Below, piece by piece: positions 1 through 5,285 of a stretch of 5,285 nt of DNA (the first letter of the stretch is position 1; every line of letters begins with the position of its first letter). The stretch lies in assembly GCA_945861165.1 (NCBI GenBank), contig CAMATO010000069.1:1-5285 (forward strand), given 5' to 3'. The DNA is from Bifidobacterium breve. Its GTDB lineage: Bacteria > Actinomycetota > Actinomycetes > S36-B12 > UBA5976. The notes under the pieces were generated by a model, which was not told where the DNA came from, did not search any database, and saw only the letters and a list, made by a program, of their open reading frames with translations. The position numbers and the translations under genes are program-made.

Positions 1-641
1 GTTTCATCAATATCATTTCTTCTATTCATTTGTACTAAATCTGAATCAACATTAGGTACTGGCCAGAAAACATTTCTAGAAATTGAACCTGCTTTAGAAA
101 CATCTGCATACCATTGCAATTTCACACTGGGTGAACCATAAGTTCTAGAACCAGGAGGTGCAGCTAAGCGATCTGCGACTTCTGATTGCACCATGACTAA
201 ATAGTTTTTGATACTGGGAAAATTCTCTAAAATATGAATGATTACCGGTACGGAAACGTTGTAAGGCAAATTTGCCACTAATACATCAGGATTTTTTACA
301 TCGCTGCTGGTTATTTCCAGAGCATCCTTATTGATGACACTTAATAAGGAATCACTAAAACCTTTTGATTTAGCAGTAATTGGTAATAAATCTGCCAGGC
401 GAGAATCTATTTCCACAGCAGATACTTTTGCCCCAGTTGCCAAAAGTGCCAGAGTTAGTGAACCTAACCCTGGTCCTACTTCTAAAACATGGGAATCTTT
501 TGTGACATTGCTGATTCGAACTATCTTTTCAACAGTGTTTTGATCTGTAACAAAGTTTTGACCAAGTTTTTTGGTTGGCTTTAAATCTAATTTACTGGCA
601 AGCTCTCTTATTTCAGTGGTGGTTAATAATTGATTTGTCAT
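1..641 (-). CDS. rsmA: 16S rRNA (adenine1518-N6/adenine1519-N6)-dimethyltransferase RsmA/KsgA, C-terminus cut by window edge
   Basis: This enzyme uses S-adenosylmethionine to dimethylate two adjacent adenines in the 3'-terminal hairpin of 16S rRNA, a late step in 30S maturation in the cytoplasm. I translated 213 codons from the ATG at 641-639 to the left edge with no stop. An N-terminal 'KKLGQNF' (24-30) is typical of the family. The SAM-binding motif I is EVGPGLGS (54-61), with the acidic ribose-binding EID at 77-79. The catalytic motif IV is NLPYN (124-128). 'FWPVPNVDS' (192-200) matches the family's F-x-P-x-P-x-V-D-S block. Full-length members run about 270-290 residues, so the small C-terminal helical domain lies outside the window. 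The start codon overlaps the tatD stop (ATGA), and a weak GGAAAG lies 5 bases upstream, so it is probably translated by coupling to tatD. The absence of an rpf gene upstream is discussed in the findings. The identification is very secure. Confidence 0.97.
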   Translation of the reverse strand, partial: MTNQLLTTTEIRELASKLDLKPTKKLGQNFVTDQNTVEKIVRISNVTKDSHVLEVGPGLGSLTLALLATGAKVSAVEIDSRLADLLPITAKSKGFSDSLLSVINKDALEITSSDVKNPDVLVANLPYNVSVPVIIHILENFPSIKNYLVMVQSEVADRLAAPPGSRTYGSPSVKLQWYADVSKAGSISRNVFWPVPNVDSDLVQMNRRNDIDE

Positions 642-1534
642 TCAAACTTTCCGAAAAGCTTCTCAGCATTTGTTCTAGTGGCATCAGCAACTGTGTTGAT
701 GTCAACATTCATTTCTTTTGCCATGGTGGCAAGGGTTAGAGGAATCAGGTAAGAAGAATTTGGGTAACCCCGATATGGCATGGGGGTGAGAAATGGCGCA
801 TCGGTTTCCACTAAAACATTTTCTAAAGGTGTGACTTGTAGTGATTCTCTTAAGTTTTGAGCATTCTTAAATGTGCAAGTTCCAGCGAAAGATAAATACC
901 ATCCTCTTTTTACTAACTCTTGGGCAAATTCTTTATCTCCTGAGTAGCAATGAAAGATTACTTGTTGAGCTTTCTCCTCATCAAGAATTTTTAATGCAGC
1001 TTGGTGAGCGTCTCGATCGTGCACCATTACTGGTTTATTTAGATTATTGGCAATTTGAATGTGTGCTCGGAAAGATTGTTCTTGGAATGCTCTGCCTTCT
1101 TCACTAGTACGAAAGAAGTCCACTCCGGTTTCACCTATTGCTCTAACTACATCTTCTTTCGCTAATTCTGCAATTTCTGCAATGGCTTCAATTAATGCGC
1201 TTTCACCTTTTTCTAAACCAATAACTGGTGCTTCATTGGGGTGAAGTGCAACGGTGGCATGGATTTGAGAAAATTCTTTGGCAGTTTTTATCGCCCATCT
1301 GGAACTAGGCAGATCAACTCCTACTTGCACAATTCCGGTAATTCCTACAGATTTTGCTTTTGCTAAAGAATCTTCCACGCTCATAAAAATGTCTTCATCT
1401 TCAATATCTAAATGACAATGCGCATCAACAGTGGTGGTGGTTAATTTTTCTGGAAGCGGCGGATATTCACGCTGCTTTGATTCGGTCACACCAAAATCTT
1501 TTCTGGCGCGTAGTTCATTGTCTTTATTGTTCAT
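638..1534 (-). CDS. tatD: TatD family metal-dependent hydrolase (DNase)
   Basis: The 298-residue product is a TatD-type amidohydrolase-fold (TIM-barrel) nuclease, cytoplasmic, of a family with metal-dependent 3'-5' exonuclease activity on DNA and RNA in studied members. The metal ligands expected for the family are visible: H-x-H at His39/His41 (DAHCHLD), Glu135 (GETGVDFF), His172 (VMVHDRDAH), His195 (IFHCYSG) and Asp245 (VETDAPFLTP). Residues 1-35 are a charged extension before the barrel, ending in REYPPLPE (22-29), which I recognise as common in actinobacterial homologues; there is no signal peptide. The ATG at 1534-1532 overlaps the last 11 bases of metG. The next in-frame ATG is residue 51, after the H-x-H motif, so it cannot be the start. 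The stop overlaps the rsmA start by 4 bases. Family assignment is firm. The physiological substrate cannot be read from sequence, and the paralogue YcfH/YjjV naming cannot be separated here. Confidence 0.95.
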   Translation of the reverse strand: MNNKDNELRARKDFGVTESKQREYPPLPEKLTTTTVDAHCHLDIEDEDIFMSVEDSLAKAKSVGITGIVQVGVDLPSSRWAIKTAKEFSQIHATVALHPNEAPVIGLEKGESALIEAIAEIAELAKEDVVRAIGETGVDFFRTSEEGRAFQEQSFRAHIQIANNLNKPVMVHDRDAHQAALKILDEEKAQQVIFHCYSGDKEFAQELVKRGWYLSFAGTCTFKNAQNLRESLQVTPLENVLVETDAPFLTPMPYRGYPNSSYLIPLTLATMAKEMNVDINTVADATRTNAEKLFGKFE

Positions 1535-3113
1535 CTTCTGCCAGGCGTGGAAATACTGCTTCGCCTTTGTTTACTTTGCTACCGGCAGGCAAAATTCCCC
1601 AAGTTCCAGCATTACTAATAAATTGCTTAGAGATGTCACCAATTGATTCATTGGCTCCTAAAATATTCCAAATCTTTTTTGTGCTTTCAGGCATGATTGG
1701 GTGATACAAAACTGCAATCGCTCTCAAAGATTCGGCGACACAATATAAAACGGTAGCTAATCTTTCTTTGTTTGCTTCATCTTTGGCAATTTTCCATGGT
1801 TCTTGTTCGGTGACATAAAGATTGGCAGCATCAACAACTTTTCTGATGGCATTTATTCCTTCTGAGAAATCAAGTTTAGTTATGAATTCATCAGCCTCTG
1901 TGGCTGCTTTCTTTATTCCTTCAACTAATACTTGATCAGCAGCTGTTAATTTTCCAGGTTGAGGCACAACTCCGGCAAAGTATTTTTCAATCATGGCAGC
2001 TTCTCTGGAAGCAAGATTTCCTAAGCCGTTTGCTAATTCACTGGTGTATCTAGCTGTTAAATCTTCCCAAGAAAATGATCCGTCTGTACCAAATCTGATT
2101 GCTGATAAAAAGTAATAGCGGAAAGCATCTGCGCCGACATAATCAACAATCAGAGCAGGAGCAATTCCGGTTAGTTTTGTTTTGCTCATTTTTTCGCCAC
2201 CTACTAGTAACCAGCCATGGGCGAAAACACATTTAGGTAGTTCAACTTCTGCAGCCATTAACATTGCTGGCCAATAAACAGCATGGAATCGTAAAATGTC
2301 TTTACCAACTAAGTGAACATCAATTGGCCAAACGCTCTTAAATAGTTTTCCTTCTTCACTATCTGCTGGTGCGCCATAACCGGCAGCAGTTAGGTAATTA
2401 AGTAGTGCATCAAACCACACATAAACCACTTGCTTGTTATCCCAAGGCAAAGGGATTCCCCAGGAGACAGCAGATCTTGACATTGAGATGTCATCTAGTC
2501 CTTGTTTTAAAAAAGCCATCACTTCGTTGTAAGCAGATTGGGGTTGAATGCTCTCAGGATTTTTGGTGTAGTGATCAATTAATGCTTGTTGGTATTGTTT
2601 AAGTTTAAAAAACCAGTTCTTCTCTTTTAACATTTCTACAGGTTTGGAATGTGTGGGGCAAAGTTCTTGCCCGTTTTCTTTTAATAAATCACCTGGTAAT
2701 TTAAATTCTTCGCACCCCACACAATATGGTCCTTCATAACTTCCTTCATAAACAGCACCATTTGCTTTTACTTTTTCCCAAAACGCTTGCACACCTTTGA
2801 TGTGTCTGTCCGATGTTGTTCTGATGAAATCATCATTGGCAGCATTAATTGTTTCTAACACTGGCAGCCAAGCTTCTGTTACTAATTTGTCTGCCCAATC
2901 TTGGGGTCTAAAATTATTACTTTCAGCTGTTCTTTGCACCTTGGTGCCGTGTTCATCAGTGCCAGTTAAAAACCAAACTTTTTCACCTCGTTGACGATGC
3001 CAACGAGTTAAAACATCTCCAGCAGTTGTGGTGTAGGCGTGACCAATATGAGGAGCATCATTTACATAGTAAATAGGGGTAGATAAATAGAAAGTATTTT
3101 TGTTGTTACTCAT
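1524..3113 (-). CDS. metG: Methionyl-tRNA synthetase
   Basis: This 529-residue class I aminoacyl-tRNA synthetase charges initiator and elongator tRNA-Met with methionine using ATP in the cytoplasm. The N-terminal Rossmann fold opens with 'STPIYYVNDAPHIGHAYT' (11-28), which carries the HIGH signature at 22-25. The connective-peptide zinc knuckle has Cys131-x2-Cys134 and Cys152-x2-His155, a single four-ligand site. FDALLNYLTAAGY (234-246) is the conserved region of the second half of the fold. The second ATP motif is KMSKT at 308-312, in place of the commoner KMSKS. The anticodon-binding helical domain follows, with the conserved 'EPWK' (438-441). The protein ends soon after it, so the C-terminal EMAPII-like tRNA-binding domain found in some bacterial MetRS is absent; this fits the short form. 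The ATG at 3113 overlaps the rsmI stop by 4 bases and lacks a clear Shine-Dalgarno, suggesting coupled translation. Confidence 0.97.
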   Translation of the reverse strand: MSNNKNTFYLSTPIYYVNDAPHIGHAYTTTAGDVLTRWHRQRGEKVWFLTGTDEHGTKVQRTAESNNFRPQDWADKLVTEAWLPVLETINAANDDFIRTTSDRHIKGVQAFWEKVKANGAVYEGSYEGPYCVGCEEFKLPGDLLKENGQELCPTHSKPVEMLKEKNWFFKLKQYQQALIDHYTKNPESIQPQSAYNEVMAFLKQGLDDISMSRSAVSWGIPLPWDNKQVVYVWFDALLNYLTAAGYGAPADSEEGKLFKSVWPIDVHLVGKDILRFHAVYWPAMLMAAEVELPKCVFAHGWLLVGGEKMSKTKLTGIAPALIVDYVGADAFRYYFLSAIRFGTDGSFSWEDLTARYTSELANGLGNLASREAAMIEKYFAGVVPQPGKLTAADQVLVEGIKKAATEADEFITKLDFSEGINAIRKVVDAANLYVTEQEPWKIAKDEANKERLATVLYCVAESLRAIAVLYHPIMPESTKKIWNILGANESIGDISKQFISNAGTWGILPAGSKVNKGEAVFPRLAEDEQ

Positions 3114-3952
3114 GAGTCCAATCTTAGGGAAGCTTCGTAAAGTTCTCGTCTAGACAATCCTCGTTGTGTTGAAACTTCTTGGACTGCGTCTTTAAAGCTA
3201 GATCCTGCATCAACTAATCGCTTAACATTTTTGATCGCTTCTTCATCAACTTCTTTTTTACCTACATTTTCAATACCCGCAACCACCAATGTGATTTCAC
3301 CCAAAACCTCTTTTGAATTAGCCCAGGTGACTAATTCTTTTATGCTGCCCCTAATTACTTCTTCATAAGTTTTTGATATTTCTCTTACCACCGCAGCTTT
3401 TCTATCTGGCCCAACTATTTCTTGAATATCTTCTAATGTTTGTGAAGTTCTGCGCGGTGATTCAAATAGCACCATGGTGCGTGATTGGGTATTTAAATTA
3501 TTTAGTATTTCGGTTCGCTCTTTACCTTTGCGAGCAATGAATCCTTCGAATGAAAAACGATCGGTGGGTAATCCTGAAAGCACTAATGCTGAAATAACAG
3601 CACTGGGTCCCGGGATAACAGTAATAGAGATATTTTCTGCAATTGCTGCGCTGACTAATCGATATCCGGGATCACTTATTGCTGGGGTTCCGGCATCACT
3701 TATCACTACTACTTTGGCACCGTTTTTAAGTTTCTCGATGATATCTGGGATTTTTTCTATTTCATTTTCTTCAAATAGTGAAATAACTGGTGCTGTGATT
3801 TCTAGGTTTAAATCAGCAAATAATCTTTTAGCTCGCCTGGTGTCTTCAGCAGCGATTAAGTCTGCCTGTTCCAATGTTTGTTTTAACCTCGGGGAAGCAT
3901 CCAAAACATTGCCTAAAGGTGTTGCCGCCAAAATTAATTGCCCGCCACTCAT
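3110..3952 (-). CDS. rsmI: 16S rRNA (cytidine1402-2'-O)-methyltransferase RsmI
   Basis: RsmI transfers a methyl group from S-adenosylmethionine to the ribose 2'-oxygen of C1402 in 16S rRNA, next to the ribosomal P site; it belongs to the tetrapyrrole (SAM) methylase superfamily. The 280-residue length is normal for the family (E. coli about 286). Visible signatures in order are ATPLGNVLDASPR (10-22), LIAAEDTRRAKRLF (32-45), VISDAGTPAISDPGYRLV (83-100), VIPGPSAVISAL (112-123), LPTDRFSFEGF (128-138) and LFESPRR (162-168). The C-terminal 'GLSRRELYEASLRL' (265-278) is the usual end. The ATG at 3952 is supported by an AAAGGA Shine-Dalgarno 8 bases upstream and by the short distance from 'GGQLILAATP' to the start. 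It is the first gene of the rsmI-metG-tatD-rsmA run and is divergent from the mannosyltransferase gene, an arrangement I recall from other Actinobacteria (Rv1002c/Rv1003 in Mycobacterium tuberculosis). Confidence 0.96.
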   Translation of the reverse strand: MSGGQLILAATPLGNVLDASPRLKQTLEQADLIAAEDTRRAKRLFADLNLEITAPVISLFEENEIEKIPDIIEKLKNGAKVVVISDAGTPAISDPGYRLVSAAIAENISITVIPGPSAVISALVLSGLPTDRFSFEGFIARKGKERTEILNNLNTQSRTMVLFESPRRTSQTLEDIQEIVGPDRKAAVVREISKTYEEVIRGSIKELVTWANSKEVLGEITLVVAGIENVGKKEVDEEAIKNVKRLVDAGSSFKDAVQEVSTQRGLSRRELYEASLRLDS

Positions 3953-3960
3953 ACGCCTTA

Positions 3961-3966
3961 TCCTTT
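3961..3966 (-). promoter_or_regulatory. Shine-Dalgarno of rsmI
   Basis: Read on the minus strand the bases are AAAGGA, followed by 8 bases (TAAGGCGT) and the rsmI ATG. Match and spacing are both good. It is the only clear ribosome-binding site in the window: the three downstream genes start inside or against their upstream neighbour with weak or no Shine-Dalgarno. This fits translation entering at rsmI and being coupled onward. Confidence 0.6.
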
Positions 3967-3973
3967 CAGGAGC

Positions 3974-3979
3974 AAGTTA
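3974..3979 (-). promoter_or_regulatory. Candidate -10 element for the rsmI operon
   Basis: The minus strand reads TAACTT, a TANNNT match. Initiation about 7 bases downstream would give a leader of roughly 15 bases that just includes the AAAGGA ribosome-binding site. No good -35 lies at 16-18 bases. A poor TTTCCC sits 20 bases upstream. The position is favourable but such hexamers are common in AT-rich DNA, so this is a weak call. Confidence 0.25.
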
Positions 3980-3983
3980 GTCG

Positions 3984-3989
3984 TAATCT
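3984..3989 (+). promoter_or_regulatory. Candidate -10 element for the mannosyltransferase gene, leaderless geometry
   Basis: TAATCT matches the TANNNT consensus and ends 7 bases before the GTG at 3997. That is the spacing expected if transcription begins at or next to the start codon, as in the leaderless mRNAs common in Actinobacteria. No convincing -35 is present at 17 bases, where the rsmI ribosome-binding site lies instead. This is inference from motif and spacing only. Confidence 0.35.
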
Positions 3990-3996
3990 TTCAGCC

Positions 3997-5285
3997 GTGG
4001 GGAAAGTTAATCCGGCGCATGCCAGAAAAAAAACAGACATTCATTTGACCAACGAATTTGTCGATATTGCCCCGCGCCATAACTTGCTTAGTTGGGGTTT
4101 GACTCTCTTTGTTACCGCTTTAGCTGCCTTGTTGAGATGGCCCCGATTAAATGTGCCCAATGAAATTATTTTCGATGAAACCTATTACATCAAAGATGCT
4201 TACGCTCTACTTACTAATGGTTATGAAAGAGAAGCACTTGAAAAAGCAAATGAATTTATCTTGGAAGGTAGAACTGATGTATTCCAAACTGTGGGATCTT
4301 TTGTTGCCCACCCACCATTAGGTAAATGGGTTATTGCGTCAGGTGAACATCTATTTGGTTTGAATTCTTTTGGGTGGCGTTTCGGAGTTGCTGTGATGGG
4401 AACTCTTTTAGTTTTGGTGACTACTCGTGTTGCAATCAGATTACTTAGATCAATTTGGTTTGGTGCTTTAGCTGGATTTTTGTTAGCAATTGATGGTTTA
4501 GCAATTGTGATGAGTAGGACAGCGTTACTTGATGGCATCATGGCAACTTTTGTGATGTTGGGAGTTGCGTGCTTAATACTTGATCGAGATTATGCCCGAG
4601 ATCGTTTATCAAGAAAATTAAATCCTGAATCTAAATACGGAGGTAGATTTACTTGGCATCCGTGGAGAATTCCTGCCGGAATTTTCTTAGGTTTAGCAAT
4701 TGCCACTAAATGGTCTGCATTGTGGTATTTAGCAAGTCTTGGAATTCTCACTGTTATTTGGGAATACTCATTTAGAAAAAAACGATTGGCAAAAAGACCA
4801 TTAAGTGGAACATTGTTGATTGATACTTGGTGGGCAAAAATTCAATTACTTGTTCCTGCTTTCTTTGTTTATTTAGCATCATGGACAGGTTGGATTATCA
4901 CCACAGGTGGTTGGGGTAGAAATCCTGAGAGCACCGGTTTAGTAAATAATTTTAAATCATTATTCGCATATCATAAACAAATTTGGAATTTTCATATCAA
5001 CTTAGTTACCGATCACAGCTATGAATCTTATGCGTTGAGTTGGCCAATATTGCTTCGTCCTACTTCATTTTTTTATAAAGAGAACCTACCAAACTGTGCC
5101 AGCAGTAATTGTGCTGCTGAAGTTTTAGCAATTGGTAATCCCCTTATTTGGTGGCTTGGGGTAATAGCTTTAATTTTAGTGCTGCTTAATTTTTTGAGAT
5201 CAAGAAATTGGCGTTCCGGAACTATTTTGTTATTGTTCTTAGCTGGTTGGGCACCATGGCTGTTGCTTCCTGATCGCACCATGTT
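3997..5285 (+). CDS. Dolichyl-phosphate-mannose--protein mannosyltransferase (PMT family), C-terminus cut by window edge
   Basis: This is a polytopic membrane enzyme of the PMT family. In Actinobacteria these transfer mannose from polyprenyl-phosphate-mannose to Ser/Thr of secreted proteins on the outer face of the membrane. From GTG 3997 there are 429 open codons to the edge. A first membrane segment lies at about 30-48. It is followed by the loop-1 acidic pair FDETYY (Asp60-Glu61), the expected catalytic/metal site of the family, and HPPLGKW (105-111). SRTALLDG (173-180) and ATKWSAL (236-242) are further conserved blocks. More hydrophobic segments lie near 129-146, 153-172, 177-196, 225-255, 282-301, 383-400 and 409-424. 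A loop with Cys367 and Cys372 precedes 'IGNPLIWW' (379-386), as in actinobacterial homologues. Family length is roughly 500-550, so about 80-120 residues are missing. The start is uncertain: no ATG lies between 3997 and the first membrane segment, while in-frame ATG 3874, GTG 3919 and TTG 4045 are alternatives. Confidence 0.9.
   Translation, partial: MGKVNPAHARKKTDIHLTNEFVDIAPRHNLLSWGLTLFVTALAALLRWPRLNVPNEIIFDETYYIKDAYALLTNGYEREALEKANEFILEGRTDVFQTVGSFVAHPPLGKWVIASGEHLFGLNSFGWRFGVAVMGTLLVLVTTRVAIRLLRSIWFGALAGFLLAIDGLAIVMSRTALLDGIMATFVMLGVACLILDRDYARDRLSRKLNPESKYGGRFTWHPWRIPAGIFLGLAIATKWSALWYLASLGILTVIWEYSFRKKRLAKRPLSGTLLIDTWWAKIQLLVPAFFVYLASWTGWIITTGGWGRNPESTGLVNNFKSLFAYHKQIWNFHINLVTDHSYESYALSWPILLRPTSFFYKENLPNCASSNCAAEVLAIGNPLIWWLGVIALILVLLNFLRSRNWRSGTILLLFLAGWAPWLLLPDRTM
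4026..4033 (+). repeat. A8 homopolymer near the 5' end of the mannosyltransferase gene
   Basis: Eight consecutive adenines lie 7 codons after a well-placed ATG (4019-4021) that is out of frame with the mannosyltransferase. As written, that ATG reads MPEKKQTFI and stops at TGA 4046-4048. One extra A would join it in frame to the gene as MPEKKTDIHLTNEF. The tract is therefore either a sequencing or assembly indel site, a slippage site, or irrelevant if GTG 3997 is the true start. Confidence 0.6.

Larger units (their letters stand above)
3953..3996. promoter_or_regulatory. 44-base divergent intergenic region
   Basis: This is the only non-coding gap in the window, between the rsmI ATG and the preferred GTG of the mannosyltransferase gene. 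It must supply transcription in both directions, unless a promoter lies inside a coding region. It holds the rsmI Shine-Dalgarno and back-to-back candidate -10 hexamers for each direction separated by 4 bases. An AGGAG at 3968-3972 on the plus strand has no in-frame start codon at a useful distance. I see no clear operator palindrome. Confidence 0.55.

Noticed and set aside
331..543. 70-codon plus-strand open frame
   Set aside because: It is antisense to the SAM-binding core of rsmA, including the EVGPGLGS motif, and has no independent support.
3968..3972. AGGAG as ribosome-binding site for the mannosyltransferase
   Set aside because: No ATG, GTG or TTG in the right frame occurs 4-12 bases downstream; the in-frame GTG at 3997 is 24 bases away.
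3474..3980. 168-codon plus-strand open frame opposite rsmI
   Set aside because: It lies almost wholly antisense to a motif-complete rsmI, shows no recognisable domain, and its sequence is the mirror of conserved rsmI blocks. It is a shadow frame.
3874..3996. Extending the mannosyltransferase back to the in-frame ATG at 3874
   Set aside because: The frame is open from 3832, but this start would lie 79 bases inside the divergent rsmI coding region. The added residues look like antisense rsmI and there is no room for a promoter. It is kept only as an unlikely alternative.
3988..4006. CTTTC/GAAAG inverted repeat with a 9-base loop near the mannosyltransferase start
   Set aside because: A 5-base stem of mostly A-T pairs is expected by chance in AT-rich DNA. 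No T-run follows, so it is neither a terminator nor a convincing operator.
4221..4541. 106-codon minus-strand open frame opposite the mannosyltransferase gene
   Set aside because: It lies inside a well-supported coding region with conserved PMT motifs on the other strand. Its composition is low-complexity polar, typical of an antisense shadow.
1..5285. Mobile elements, CRISPR, tRNA/rRNA genes, toxin-antitoxin or phage-defence genes
   Set aside because: Almost every base is accounted for by five conserved genes. I saw no direct repeats, terminal inverted repeats, tRNA-like cloverleafs or unexplained coding stretches.

Overview
The window looks like a piece of chromosome from a small-genome, low-GC actinobacterium. 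The base composition is AT-leaning (about 35-45% GC in lines I counted by hand). Genes overlap or nearly touch. The gene set matches a conserved actinobacterial neighbourhood: a protein O-mannosyltransferase divergent from rsmI, and tatD next to ksgA/rsmA. The TatD protein has the N-terminal extension ending in a 'REYPPLPE' stretch that I associate with actinobacterial TatD. Low GC plus tight packing suggests a streamlined planktonic lineage such as the freshwater acI group (Nanopelagicales). That placement is inference from composition and gene order, not a phylogeny.

Layout. Positions 1-3952 hold four minus-strand genes that appear to form one operon, transcribed right to left: rsmI (3952-3110), metG (3113-1524), tatD (1534-638) and rsmA/ksgA (641 to beyond the left edge). 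Neighbours overlap by 4, 11 and 4 bases, so translational coupling is likely. Positions 3953-3996 are the only gap between genes; this short stretch must carry both divergent promoters. From about 3997 to the right edge runs one plus-strand gene, a multi-spanning protein O-mannosyltransferase (PMT family), cut off by the window end. Its 5' end is uncertain.

Function. Two of the operon genes modify 16S rRNA: RsmI at the decoding-centre cytidine C1402, and RsmA at the two adenines near the 3' end. MetG charges tRNA-Met and TatD is a metal-dependent nuclease, so the operon is largely about translation and nucleic-acid maintenance. The divergent PMT acts on exported proteins at the membrane and need not be functionally linked.

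I found no RNA genes, mobile elements, CRISPR arrays, prophage or toxin-antitoxin genes. All five genes belong to known families and no new system is apparent. The points worth a second look are the PMT start with its A8 tract, the very compact divergent promoter region, and the lack of an rpf gene between tatD and rsmA.
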